DNA of 52,767 nt from an uncultured Clostridia bacterium (GTDB lineage Bacteria; Bacillota; Clostridia; Oscillospirales; Acutalibacteraceae), in contig CAMVDB010000006.1 of assembly GCA_947166135.1 (NCBI GenBank), positions 1-52,767 on the forward strand, written 5' to 3'. A program made the position numbers and the translations under genes. Shown here piece after piece: positions 32,863 to 41,915 of the stretch. Numbering within the stretch: the stretch's first letter is position 1; the number at the start of each line of letters is the position of its first letter. The notes under the pieces are model-generated. The model searched no databases. It was not told the origin of the DNA and saw nothing but the letters and a program-made list of their open reading frames with translations.

Positions 32863-34068
32863 CTACTCCGCTTGTTCTGTCGATTGTTTCAATTGTCTGC
32901 GTTTCTCACGCATTTTGGTCACGGCGATATAGCCGTAGATCAGTACGCCGATGATGATGAAGGAATAGTAGCACTGTAAGCGCCAGAGCAGCATCGACCA
33001 GAAGGTGCCCGCCGTACCAAGAGAGCTGAATACGATGTAGAACGAGCCCTCCGCCGCGCCCGCGTTACCGGGAGTCGGGATCAGCGAGACAGCAGCCTGA
33101 ATGAATACGCACATGAACAGCGCCTCAAAGTAACCGAGCTTGCCGTCGAAGGTACGCACCGCGAAGAACGGCATGCTGCACATCGCGAGCTGGAAGATCG
33201 TAGAGAGGACAAGGAGCTTGATGAGCAGCTTGCGATCCTTGGTAATCTTCTTGATATTGACGCTGTAGTTGTTCAGCGAGCGCACCGCTTTCATGATCGC
33301 GTGGTTCGGACGCTTCACGAGATGGATCGCTGCGCCCAAACGGACGAAGAACGCTACGATGCGCATCGCGATCTTCGGCGCGACACCGGAGATAATGATC
33401 ATCAAGGGAACCACGGTATATGCGACCGCGCCGATATAGGCGGTGATCTTGATACCGGTCAGTCCGGTCGCGTCCATCGCGCCGTTGCCGAAGATGAAAG
33501 CAAAAACGCAGAGGATAACGAAGCCGAACTGCATCGTTAAGAAGCCGCTCAGCGGCATCGCCGAGGCGGCGCCGGAGCTGTAGCCGTTGGAATGCAGGTA
33601 GTAGATCTGGAAGGGCTGACCGCCCGCGCCGGAGGGGGTGATACAGTCGTAGTACTTACCGAGAGCGGCAGTCGAGAACGCGTGCCGCCACGAGACCTTC
33701 TCCCCTAAATGGCGCATCATCAGAATGTACTTAAAGGTTTCGCAGCCCAGCACGATCGCCAGACACACGAGTCCGCCCAAAAGGAAGAGGACGTTCGTAA
33801 ACGAAAAATGAATCGGCGGGAGTTCCTTACGGGTAAACTCCCTCGCCGCCGTGAAGTAGATGACCAGTGCGTTGATGATGACGAAGAGGATGATGCCGAT
33901 GCGCTTAGTGAGCTTATTCGCGCCCTTCGGCTTCTCGGGAGCCTGATCGGGGTCGGGCGTCTCGGAGAGCACTTCGCGCATGATCTCTTCGTTCTCAGCG
34001 GCATTTTTCGCGCGCTTCTCTGCCCTCGCCTTGGCTTTTTCCGAAGGCGGGGTCGCGGCTTTCTTCAC
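32863..34068 (-). CDS. LPG-synthase-type flippase-domain membrane protein (UPF0104)
   Basis: 401 residues. A basic, coiled N-terminus (SEKAKARAEKRAKNAAENEE) precedes about eight membrane helices. It matches the membrane half of lysylphosphatidylglycerol synthase / UPF0104 (ALGKYYDCITPSGAGGQPFQIYYL, SLIPTPGNAGAAEGSFYIVF). The soluble aminoacyl-transfer half of MprF is absent, so it is not a full MprF. Such proteins may flip or retain lipid-linked sugars or phospholipids. With the GT4 enzyme next to it, glycolipid translocation is plausible but inferred. The start is GTG with GGGAG 7 nt upstream. Confidence 0.83.
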   Translation of the reverse strand: MKKAATPPSEKAKARAEKRAKNAAENEEIMREVLSETPDPDQAPEKPKGANKLTKRIGIILFVIINALVIYFTAAREFTRKELPPIHFSFTNVLFLLGGLVCLAIVLGCETFKYILMMRHLGEKVSWRHAFSTAALGKYYDCITPSGAGGQPFQIYYLHSNGYSSGAASAMPLSGFLTMQFGFVILCVFAFIFGNGAMDATGLTGIKITAYIGAVAYTVVPLMIIISGVAPKIAMRIVAFFVRLGAAIHLVKRPNHAIMKAVRSLNNYSVNIKKITKDRKLLIKLLVLSTIFQLAMCSMPFFAVRTFDGKLGYFEALFMCVFIQAAVSLIPTPGNAGAAEGSFYIVFSSLGTAGTFWSMLLWRLQCYYSFIIIGVLIYGYIAVTKMREKRRQLKQSTEQAE

Positions 34069-34097
34069 ATCATCACTCCCTTCACGTAGATAACTGC

Positions 34098-34126
34098 ATT
34101 ATACTATATTATTAAACGTTTTGCAA
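34098..34126 (-). promoter_or_regulatory. Promoter of the flippase-GT4 operon
   Basis: The minus strand has TTGCAA (34126-34121), a 17-bp spacer and TATAAT (34103-34098). The leader is short, about 25 nt. Confidence 0.8.
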
Positions 34127-34167
34127 GAAAAAAATATGCACGACAAATGCGTATGCAAAACGAAGAA

Positions 34168-34191
34168 AGGCTGCCGCAGCAGCGACAGCCT
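34168..34191 (-). terminator. Probable terminator of the nucleotide-biosynthesis array after purL
   Basis: A 10-bp stem with one G-T pair (34168-34177 and 34182-34191, 4-nt loop) is followed by TTTCTT on the minus strand, 17 nt after the purL stop codon. Confidence 0.65.
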
Positions 34192-34208
34192 CATCATCAG
34201 GGAAAATC

Positions 34209-37200
34209 TTATTTAAAATACTTAACCGCAGCCTCGAACATACGGATATCGTAGTTGCCGGGGACGTTCTTGTACAGGAAGCTGCCCTTGCGCTCGGAGT
34301 GACCCATCTTACCGAAGACTCTGCCGTCGGGCGAGGTGATGCCCTCGATCGCATAGGCGGAGTTGTTCGGGTTGAAGTGTACGTCGGTGGTCGCATTGCC
34401 GGAGAGATCGACGTACTGGGTCGCGATCTGGCCGTTTTCGGCGAGCTTTTTAATCAGCTCCTCGGACGCGTAGAAGCGACCTTCACCGTGAGAGATCGGG
34501 ACGGTGTAGACGTCGCCGACGTTCGTCAGGCTCAGCCACGGGCTCTTGTTGGAAGCCACGCGGGTACGGACGATACGGCTCTGGTGGCGGGAAATCGTGT
34601 TGTAGGTCAGGGTCGGACAGCTCTCATCGGTATCGATGATCCTGCCGTAGGGCACCAGGCCGAGCTTGATCAGCGCCTGGAAGCCGTTGCAGATACCGCA
34701 CATCAGACCGTCACGGTTGTCGAGCAAGTCGGTGACGCCCTCCTTGACCGCCGCGTTACGGAAGAACGCGGTGATGAACTTAGCGGAGCCGTCGGGCTCG
34801 TCGCCGCCGGAGAAGCCGCCGGGGATAAATACCATCTGGGCGGTTTTAAGGGCGCTTGCGAAACGTTCTACACTCTCCTGTATACCCGCCGCCGAAAGGT
34901 TGTTGATGACGATGATCTCGGCGTCGGCACCTGCGTCAGCCATCGCTTTCGCGGAGTCGTACTCACAGTTGGTACCGGGGAACGCGGGGATCAGCACCTT
35001 GGGCTTAGCGGTCTTGATCGCAGGTGTGGGAGCGACGGTCTCCTCCGTGAAGGAGAAGGTCTCAACCGGTGCCTTTGTATCGGGAATATTGCAGGAATAG
35101 ACGCCCTCGAGCTTGTTTTCATAAACGCCGAGCAGTTCGTCGGCATTGACGGACTCGCCGCCGAGGGTGAACGCGCCGTCGTCGGTCACGGTACCGATCA
35201 GGGTACCCTCTATCTCGCCGTCGGTCTCGATCATGAACGAGCCGTAACGATAACCGTAGAGGGTGTCGGGATCGATGTCCTTATCAAACGCAAAGCCGAA
35301 GCCGTTACCGAAGGCGCTCTTCATCACCGCCTCGGCTATGCCGCCGATGGTCGGGGTGTAGGCGGCATAGACCTTACCGCCGCGCATGAGGTCGGTGACC
35401 TTATCGTACAGCTTCAAGAGACTGCCGGTCTCGGGCAAGCCGTTTTCATCATATTCGGGAGTGAGCAGGCAGACCCTGTGACCCGCCGCCTTAAACTCGG
35501 GTGAGATCACGTTCTCAGCCTTATCGGTGGTAACAGCGAAGGAGACGAGAGTCGGCGGGACGTCGAGATCCTCGAAGCTGCCGCTCATACTGTCCTTGCC
35601 GCCGATGGAGCCGATGCCGAGGTTCATCTGCGCCTTGAAAGCGCCGAGCAGCGCCGCGAGGGGCTTACCCCAACGCTTGCCATCGGTGCCGGGTTTCTCA
35701 AAGTACTCCTGGAAGGTCAGGTAGACGTCCTCAAAGGACGCACCGGTGGCGATCAGTTTGGAAACCGACTCTATGACCGCGAGATACGCGCCGTGGTAGG
35801 GGCTCTTCTCGGCGATCAGGGGGTTGTAGCCCCACGCCATCAGGGAAACGGTATCGGTATGCTTCTTCTCGACACTGACCTTCTGCACCATCGCCTGGAT
35901 CGGGGTCAGCTGGTGCTTTCCGCCGAAGGGCATGAGCACGGTACCCGCGCCGATGGTGGAGTCGAAGCGCTCGGAGAGTCCGCGCTTGGAGCAAATGTTC
36001 AGATCGGAGGCGAGCTTCTTCATATTCTCAGCGAAGCCGCCGCTGATCTCTTTATCATACGCCTCGGGTTTCGCGGGCGTGATATCAATGTGCTTTTCAG
36101 CACCGTTACTGTTCAAAAATTCGCGGGAGATATCCACGATCTTCGCGCCGTTCCACGTCATGGTGAGGCGGGGATCCGCCTTGACGACCGCTACGGGGCA
36201 GGCGTTGAGGTTCTCTTCCTTCGCGAGCGCCATGAACGCGTCGACGTTCTCGGGCTCGACAACGACAGCCATACGCTCCTGTGACTCGGAGATCGCGAGC
36301 TCGGTACCGTCCAAGCCCTCATACTTCTTAGGCACGGCGTTGAGGTCGATATCCAGACCGTCGGCGAGCTCGCCGATCGCGACGGATACGCCGCCCGCGC
36401 CGAAGTCGTTACAGCGTTTGATCATACGGGTCGCCTCGGCGTTGCGGAACAGGCGCTGGAGCTTACGCTCCTCGGGAGCGTTACCCTTCTGCACCTCAGC
36501 GCCGCAGGTCTCGACCGAATGGGCGTTGTGCGCCTTGGAGGAGCCTGTCGCGCCGCCGATGCCGTCACGTCCGGTCGCGCCGCCCAAGAGGATCACGACG
36601 TCGCCGGGAGCGGGAACCTCGCGGCGAACGTTCTCAGCGGGAGCGGCGGCGATGACCGCGCCGATCTCCATACGCTTAGCGGCGTAGCCGGGGTGGTAGA
36701 GCTCGTCGACGATACCGGTCGCGAGACCGATCTGGTTACCATAGGAGCTGTAGCCCGCCGCAGCGGTGGTGACGATCTTGCGCTGGGGGAGCTTGCCCTC
36801 GATGGTCTGTGAGACGGGGACGGTGGGATCAGCCGCGCCGGTCACGCGCATCGCACCGTAGACGTAAGCGCGTCCCGACAGCGGGTCGCGGATCGCGCCG
36901 CCGATACAGGTCGCGGCGCCGCCGAAAGGCTCGATCTCGGTGGGGTGATTATGGGTCTCGTTCTTAAAGAGCAGGAGCCACGGCTCCTTTTTGCCGTCGA
37001 CCTCGACCTCCATCTTCACGGTGCAGGCGTTGATCTCCTCGCTCTCGTCGAGTTTGGGGAGCTTGCCGTCCTTCTTCAGCTGACGGACGGCGATGGTCGC
37101 GAGATCCATCAGGCAGATCGGCTTGGTCCTGCCTAAGCCTTTACGAACGGCGATATACTCGTCGTACGCCTGCTGTAACAGCTCGTCCTCGAACTTCACG

Positions 37201-37898
37201 CTGTCGATGGTGGTCAGGAAGGTGGTATGGCGGCAGTGATCCGACCAGTAGGTGTCGATCATGCGGATCTCGGTGATGGTCGGGTCGCGGTGTTCACTCC
37301 GAAAATACTGCTGACAGAAGGCGATATCGTCTGCATCCATCGCGAGACCGTAGTCGGCGACGAACTGCTCGAGCCCCTCTCTGTCAAGCTCGTTGAAGCC
37401 GTCGAGCGTCTTGACGGCGGTAGGGATATCGTACTGAACCGCTAAGGTCGCGGGCTTCTCGAGAGCCGCCTCGCGCGCCTCAACGGGGTTGATGACGTAC
37501 TTCTTGATCTCGGCGATCTCGGATTCGGTCAGGTCGCCGTACAGGACGTAGACCTTCGCCGAACGGACGATGGGACGATCGCCCTGAGAGATGATCTGGA
37601 TACACTGGGCGGCGGAATCCGCACGCTGGTCGAACTGACCGGGCAGAAACTCCACAGCAAAGGTGTATGCGCCGGTCGTGTCGATCTCCTCGCTCGCTAT
37701 ATCTAACTGCGGCTCCGAAAAGACCGTACCGACGGCATAGTCGAAGAGCTCGGGGGTAATATCCTCCGCGTCATAGCGATTGATCACGCGCAGGTCGGTC
37801 AGCGAGCTGATCGACAAAAGGTTATTGATATCGGAGAGCAGGGCTTTCGCTTCGTTCTGCAGTCCTTCTCGTTTTTCTACATAGATTCTGTATACCAT
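34209..37898 (-). CDS. purL: Phosphoribosylformylglycinamidine synthase (large single-chain)
   Basis: 1229 residues. It converts FGAR + Gln + ATP to FGAM, step 4 of purine synthesis. It is the single-chain form: PurS-like N-terminus, two ATP-binding synthase halves (HNHPTEIEPFGGAATCIGGAIRD, IGSIGGKDSMSGSFEDLDVP), and a C-terminal PurQ-type glutaminase (FIPGGFSGGDEPDGSA, nucleophile Cys in MCGICNGFQ, His in ISHGEGRF). The glutaminase looks intact. The ATG at 37898 follows TTGGAGGAAACC; the in-frame TTG at 37910 would place that site inside the gene. It lies 12 nt after purD and ends the array. Confidence 0.95.
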   Translation of the reverse strand: MVYRIYVEKREGLQNEAKALLSDINNLLSISSLTDLRVINRYDAEDITPELFDYAVGTVFSEPQLDIASEEIDTTGAYTFAVEFLPGQFDQRADSAAQCIQIISQGDRPIVRSAKVYVLYGDLTESEIAEIKKYVINPVEAREAALEKPATLAVQYDIPTAVKTLDGFNELDREGLEQFVADYGLAMDADDIAFCQQYFRSEHRDPTITEIRMIDTYWSDHCRHTTFLTTIDSVKFEDELLQQAYDEYIAVRKGLGRTKPICLMDLATIAVRQLKKDGKLPKLDESEEINACTVKMEVEVDGKKEPWLLLFKNETHNHPTEIEPFGGAATCIGGAIRDPLSGRAYVYGAMRVTGAADPTVPVSQTIEGKLPQRKIVTTAAAGYSSYGNQIGLATGIVDELYHPGYAAKRMEIGAVIAAAPAENVRREVPAPGDVVILLGGATGRDGIGGATGSSKAHNAHSVETCGAEVQKGNAPEERKLQRLFRNAEATRMIKRCNDFGAGGVSVAIGELADGLDIDLNAVPKKYEGLDGTELAISESQERMAVVVEPENVDAFMALAKEENLNACPVAVVKADPRLTMTWNGAKIVDISREFLNSNGAEKHIDITPAKPEAYDKEISGGFAENMKKLASDLNICSKRGLSERFDSTIGAGTVLMPFGGKHQLTPIQAMVQKVSVEKKHTDTVSLMAWGYNPLIAEKSPYHGAYLAVIESVSKLIATGASFEDVYLTFQEYFEKPGTDGKRWGKPLAALLGAFKAQMNLGIGSIGGKDSMSGSFEDLDVPPTLVSFAVTTDKAENVISPEFKAAGHRVCLLTPEYDENGLPETGSLLKLYDKVTDLMRGGKVYAAYTPTIGGIAEAVMKSAFGNGFGFAFDKDIDPDTLYGYRYGSFMIETDGEIEGTLIGTVTDDGAFTLGGESVNADELLGVYENKLEGVYSCNIPDTKAPVETFSFTEETVAPTPAIKTAKPKVLIPAFPGTNCEYDSAKAMADAGADAEIIVINNLSAAGIQESVERFASALKTAQMVFIPGGFSGGDEPDGSAKFITAFFRNAAVKEGVTDLLDNRDGLMCGICNGFQALIKLGLVPYGRIIDTDESCPTLTYNTISRHQSRIVRTRVASNKSPWLSLTNVGDVYTVPISHGEGRFYASEELIKKLAENGQIATQYVDLSGNATTDVHFNPNNSAYAIEGITSPDGRVFGKMGHSERKGSFLYKNVPGNYDIRMFEAAVKYFK

Positions 37899-37910
37899 GG
37901 TTTCCTCCAA

Positions 37911-39182
37911 TTATGCCTCGGGTTCGGCAGCAAGCGCCCGCTTACCGATATCATGACGGTAGTAGGCGTTTTCAAAGCTGATCTGCTCCACCATTTTATA
38001 GGAGCTGTCGATCGCGCCCTGCAGGGTATCGGCGATCGCGGTCACGCCCAGCACTCTGCCGCCCGAGGTAAGGAGCTTGCCGTCCTTTTCGGCGGCGCCG
38101 GCAACGAATACGCAGTCGGCGATCTCAGCGGGGATAGTGATCTCGTAGCCCTTCTCATAAGCGGTGGGATAGCCCTTGCTTGCCATGATAACGCAGGCGG
38201 CATGCTTATCGGAGAACTTCACCTCAGTCTGATCGAGGGTGCCGTCGGTGGTCGCCTTCATGATCGTATAGAGGTCGGATTCCAAAAGAGGCAGAACGAC
38301 CTGGGTCTCGGGGTCGCCGAAACGGCAGTTATACTCGATCACCTTAGGACCGTCCGCAGTGATCATCAGACCGAAGTACAGGCAGCCCTTGAAGGTGCGT
38401 CCCTCAGCGTTCATGGCGTTGACGGTCGGCAGGAAGATCTTCTCCATACATTCCTTCGCGACAGCGTCGGTATAATAGGGATTCGGGGCGACGGTACCCA
38501 TACCGCCGGTATTCAGCCCCGTATCGTTATCGCCGGCACGCTTATGATCCATCGAAGAGATCATCGGCACAACGGTCCTGCCGTCGGTGAAGCTCAGCAC
38601 GCTGACCTCGGGTCCCTCAAGGAACTCCTCGATGACGATGCTGTTGCCGCTCTTGCCGAACTTCTTATCCTTCATGATGGAGATGACCGCGTCACGTGCT
38701 TCATCGCGGGTCATGGCGATGATAACGCCCTTACCCAGCGCCAGACCGTCCGCCTTGACGACGGTCGGGACGGGAGCGGTCTCAATATACGCGAGAGCCT
38801 CTTCGGCGTCCGAAAAGACCTCGTAAGCGGCGGTGGGGATGCCGTACTTCTTCATCAGGTTCTTCGAAAAGACCTTGCTGCCCTCGATGATCGCGGCTTC
38901 GCTGCGCGGGCCGAAGCAGGGGACGCCGTGCGCCTCGAGCGCGTCGACACAGCCCAGCACCAGCGGATCGTCGGGAGCGACGACGGCGTAGTCGATCTTG
39001 TTTTCGACCGCGAACTTCACGATACCGTCGATATCGGTCGCGCCGATACTCACACATTCGGCGTCGGCGGCGATACCGCCGTTGCCCGGCAGGGCATAGA
39101 TCGTCTCGATCGCGGGATTCTCTCTCAGTTTCTTGATGATGGCGTGCTCACGTCCGCCGCCACCGACAACTAATAGCTTCAT
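37911..39182 (-). CDS. purD: Phosphoribosylamine-glycine ligase
   Basis: 423 residues. PurD joins glycine to phosphoribosylamine using ATP, step 2. N-domain KLLVVGGGGREHAI, ATP-grasp core with VVKADGLALGKGVIIA, EFLEGPEVSVLSF, HKRAGDNDTGLNTGGMGTVAPNPY and EYNCRFGDPETQVVLPLL. The ATG at 39182 has AGGAG 6 nt upstream. It starts 18 nt after the formyltransferase gene. No frameshift or loss was seen. Confidence 0.96.
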   Translation of the reverse strand: MKLLVVGGGGREHAIIKKLRENPAIETIYALPGNGGIAADAECVSIGATDIDGIVKFAVENKIDYAVVAPDDPLVLGCVDALEAHGVPCFGPRSEAAIIEGSKVFSKNLMKKYGIPTAAYEVFSDAEEALAYIETAPVPTVVKADGLALGKGVIIAMTRDEARDAVISIMKDKKFGKSGNSIVIEEFLEGPEVSVLSFTDGRTVVPMISSMDHKRAGDNDTGLNTGGMGTVAPNPYYTDAVAKECMEKIFLPTVNAMNAEGRTFKGCLYFGLMITADGPKVIEYNCRFGDPETQVVLPLLESDLYTIMKATTDGTLDQTEVKFSDKHAACVIMASKGYPTAYEKGYEITIPAEIADCVFVAGAAEKDGKLLTSGGRVLGVTAIADTLQGAIDSSYKMVEQISFENAYYRHDIGKRALAAEPEA

Positions 39183-39200
39183 GTGATACTCCTGAATCAA

Positions 39201-40385
39201 TCAATGGTGGAACAGTCTCATACCGGTGAACGCCATCGCCATACCGTACTTGTCGGCGCACTCGATGACGAGATCGTCACGAATGGAGCCGCCGGGCTCG
39301 GCGATGTACTTGACGCCGCTCTTATAGGCGCGCTCGATGTTGTCGGAGAAGGGGAAGAACGCGTCGGAGCCGAGCGCGACATTCTCGACCGTATCGAGAT
39401 AAGCGCGCTGTTCCTCATCGGTGAAGGGAGCGGGCTGCTCGGTAAAGTACTTCTGCCAGTTGCCGTCGGCGGTAACGTCCTCTTCGTTGCGGTTGATATA
39501 ACCGTCGATGACGTTGTCGCGGTCGGGACGGCGGATATCCTCCTTAAAGGGAAGGTTCAGCACCTTATCACTCTGTCTGAGGAACCAGGTATCCGCCTTG
39601 CTGCCCGCGAGACGGGTGCAGTGGATACGGCTCTGCTGACCGGCACCGACGCCGATCGCCTGGCCGTCGACCGCATAGCAGACGGAGTTGGACTGGGTAT
39701 ACTTAAGGGTGATCAGGGCGATGATCAGGTCGCGCACGGCGCTGTCGGGCAACTCCTTGTTCGCGGTGACGAGATTCTGAAGGAGTTCGCGGTTGATCTC
39801 AAAGTTATTTCTGCCCTGCTCAAAGGTGATTCCGTAGACCTGCTTATGCTCTACGGGATCGGGAACATAGTCGGGGTCGATCTGTACGATATTATAGTTG
39901 CCGTTTCTCTTGGATTTGAGGATCTCCAGCGCCTCGGGCTCATAACCTGGAGCGATGATACCGTCGCTGACCTCGCGCTTGATCATCAGAGCGGTGGTCA
40001 CGTCACAGACGTCGGACAGCGCAACCCAGTCGCCGAAGGAGCACATACGGTCGGTACCGCGTGCGCGCGCATAAGCGCAGGCGAGGGGGCTGTCGTCCAG
40101 ACCCTCGATATCGTCTACGAAGCAAGCCTTCTTCAGCTTATCGGAAAGCGGAACGCCGACAGCCGCCGAGGTGGGGCTGACGTGCTTGAAAGAGGTGACG
40201 GCGGGGAGTCCCAGCGCCTCTTTCAGCTCCTTGACGAGCTGCCAGGAGTTGAACGCGTCGAGGAAGTTGATATAGCCGGGTCTGCCGCAGAGGATCTCGA
40301 TAGGCAGATCGGAGCCGTCGTGCATAAAGATTTTTGCGGGTTTCTGGTTGGGATTACAGCCGTATTTTAACTCAAATTCTTTCAT
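39201..40385 (-). CDS. purH: AICAR formyltransferase, PurH C-terminal domain only
   Basis: 394 residues. It formylates AICAR with 10-formyl-THF, the ninth step. Only the transformylase part of PurH is present; the IMP cyclohydrolase (MGS-like) N-domain of normal PurH (about 520 residues) is missing. The catalytic pair is in SFKHVSPTSAAVG, and the C-terminus (GSDAFFPFSDNIERA, YIAEPGGSIRDD, GMRLFHH) matches PurH. The missing activity is supplied by the PurO homologue immediately upstream in the operon. It begins MKEFELKYGCNPNQKPA with no N-terminal remnant, so this is a natural stand-alone form rather than a truncation. Confidence 0.92.
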   Translation of the reverse strand: MKEFELKYGCNPNQKPAKIFMHDGSDLPIEILCGRPGYINFLDAFNSWQLVKELKEALGLPAVTSFKHVSPTSAAVGVPLSDKLKKACFVDDIEGLDDSPLACAYARARGTDRMCSFGDWVALSDVCDVTTALMIKREVSDGIIAPGYEPEALEILKSKRNGNYNIVQIDPDYVPDPVEHKQVYGITFEQGRNNFEINRELLQNLVTANKELPDSAVRDLIIALITLKYTQSNSVCYAVDGQAIGVGAGQQSRIHCTRLAGSKADTWFLRQSDKVLNLPFKEDIRRPDRDNVIDGYINRNEEDVTADGNWQKYFTEQPAPFTDEEQRAYLDTVENVALGSDAFFPFSDNIERAYKSGVKYIAEPGGSIRDDLVIECADKYGMAMAFTGMRLFHH

Positions 40386-40408
40386 ATTTTATTATCCTTC
40401 CCTTATTT

Positions 40409-40456
40409 GTAGGGGCGACCATCGGTCGCCCGCGGGCGAGCACTGCTCGCCCCTAC
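40409..40456. repeat. Compound palindrome between purO and purH
   Basis: Outer 10-bp arms (40409-40418 and 40447-40456, TAGGGGCGA) enclose two small hairpins (CGACC/GGTCG and CGAGC/GCTCG) around GCCCGCGGGC. It could form a three-way junction in RNA. This REP-like type is common in gut Firmicutes, as I recall. Confidence 0.75.
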
Positions 40457-40463
40457 GATGTAA

Positions 40464-41183
40464 TTATATGTTTTTGTTAACCAGTCTGTTCTCCTCTTCG
40501 CCGGTCTCGAGGTCGATGTAACGGACGTAGAGGGAGATCTTGTTGTTCTCGTCGAGGGCGTTCCACAGCTTATCGGTGAACGCGTCGATGCTGTCGGGGA
40601 TCGCCACGCGCTCGGGCTCGCCCTGGAAGGTCGGGATCGGGTTGCCGTCGCAGACGTAGGTGTGGATGAAGTGACCTAAGCCCGCCTTAGACGGATAAGA
40701 AAAGCCGTAACGGGCGCAGTCGGAACCCTCGGGATCGATCGACTTTAAGATCGACATCTGATAGCAGAAGTCGCCGTCCTCAAAGGTCAGCATACCGCTG
40801 ATACGGGGAGTCAGGTTGGGGGCGTCAGGCTCGAACTCGCGCTTCTCGAGCGCCTTGTTGAAGCTCAGGCCCTTCTCAAGACCCTCGTATACGGTGTCGG
40901 TCTGGTCACCGTTGGTGACGATGAGGTTGTTCTCATACTCGCGGATCGCGGCATAGATGATCAGCGAGGGATCCTCGACCTTGGACGCGTCGAAGGGCTC
41001 GGTATAGACCGCGCCGTCGCGCTCGGTGAAGATACGGTTGCGGGAATTCGCGCTGCGGCCCATGATAAAGTAGGCGGTGGCAGCCTTCGTCCCGTCGGCA
41101 GTCTTGCCGATGATGATACCGCGGCCGGGATAGGTATTACCGTCCAGCAGCTCGGCGATATCGTTGATTTTGTAGATATTCAT
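40464..41183 (-). CDS. purO: Archaeal-type IMP cyclohydrolase (PurO family)
   Basis: 239 residues. It closes the ring of FAICAR to give IMP, the last purine step. The sequence follows the PurO family first described in methanogens (NTYPGRGIIIGKT, AYFIMGRSANSRNRIF, GDQTDTVYEGL) and not the PurH N-domain. The adjacent gene encodes the formyltransferase alone, so the two together replace bifunctional PurH. Only a weak AAAGGGG-type site lies upstream of the ATG. A 123-nt repeat-filled gap separates it from purN. Confidence 0.88.
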   Translation of the reverse strand: MNIYKINDIAELLDGNTYPGRGIIIGKTADGTKAATAYFIMGRSANSRNRIFTERDGAVYTEPFDASKVEDPSLIIYAAIREYENNLIVTNGDQTDTVYEGLEKGLSFNKALEKREFEPDAPNLTPRISGMLTFEDGDFCYQMSILKSIDPEGSDCARYGFSYPSKAGLGHFIHTYVCDGNPIPTFQGEPERVAIPDSIDAFTDKLWNALDENNKISLYVRYIDLETGEEENRLVNKNI

Positions 41184-41203
41184 TCCAAATTACCCCTTTA
41201 TTA

Positions 41204-41330
41204 TAGAGAATAGTGAATAGAGAACAGAGAACGGTTTCGGAGACTCGCTTCGCTCGGACAATTATATGAATCCAAAACGCGAAGCGTTTCCCACAACTGT
41301 TATCTATTATCTGTTATCTAATATCTGTTT
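41204..41330. repeat. Structured repeat between purN and purO, extending into the end of purN
   Basis: Related to 24176-24278: AGAGAATAGTGAATAGAGAACAG arm (read in parts), centre ACTCGCTTCGCTCGGACA and TTTCCCACAAC, and a closing arm of TTATCTATTATCTGTTATCT type. The closing arm contains the purN stop codon and its last codons. Confidence 0.65.
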
Positions 41331-41915
41331 TGCGATCTTTTCCACTGACTGAGGGAGGATGATCCACTCAGCCTGTTCCATGACTCGCTTTTGCAGCACT
41401 TCGGGCGTATCGCCGTCGAGGATCTCGACCGCCTTCTGGGCGATGATCTCGCCGCCGTCGGGTATCTCGTTGACGAAGTGGACGGTCGCGCCGGTGACCT
41501 TGACGCCCTTCTCGAGCGCCGCCTCGTGCACGCGCAGTCCGTAGTAGCCCTGTCCGCAGAAGGACGGGATCAGCGACGGATGGACGTTGAGGATCCGGTG
41601 ATCAAAACGCGCCGTGAAGCGCTCCGACAGGATAGACATGAAGCCCGCGAGGACGATCAGGTCGATCCCCCGCTCCTCCAAAGCCGCGATGATCGCGTCC
41701 TCAAATGCCTCCTGGGTCTTCAGCTCTCTCTTCGAAATATACAGGTGCTCGATACCGGCATTCTCGGCACGGGTAAGCGCGTAGGCGTTCGCGTTGTTCG
41801 AGATGACCAGAACGACCTCGCCGCTGCGGATCACGCCGCTTTGCTGCGCGTCGATGATCGCCTGCAGGTTGGTGCCGCCGCCGGACACGAGCACAGCTAT
41901 CTTTGCCTTTAACAT
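41307..41915 (-). CDS. purN: Phosphoribosylglycinamide formyltransferase
   Basis: 202 residues. It formylates GAR with 10-formyl-THF, step 3. Motifs: [40 protein letters not shown] (catalytic His and loop), [16 protein letters not shown] with the catalytic Asp. It starts inside the purM stop (7-nt overlap), so the two are translationally coupled. The last residues (about QILDNR) and the stop fall in the intergenic repeat, which seems to have replaced the original end of the gene. Confidence 0.94.
   Translation of the reverse strand: MLKAKIAVLVSGGGTNLQAIIDAQQSGVIRSGEVVLVISNNANAYALTRAENAGIEHLYISKRELKTQEAFEDAIIAALEERGIDLIVLAGFMSILSERFTARFDHRILNVHPSLIPSFCGQGYYGLRVHEAALEKGVKVTGATVHFVNEIPDGGEIIAQKAVEILDGDTPEVLQKRVMEQAEWIILPQSVEKIAKQILDNR

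Noticed and set aside
32863-34068. Full MprF lysylphosphatidylglycerol synthase
   Set aside because: Only the membrane flippase-type part is present. The soluble aminoacyl-transferase half is missing, and the length is 401 rather than about 850 residues.
39201-40385. purH as a truncated pseudogene
   Set aside because: The gene starts cleanly at the domain boundary, all formyltransferase motifs are intact, and PurO is next to it, so it is a natural single-domain form.
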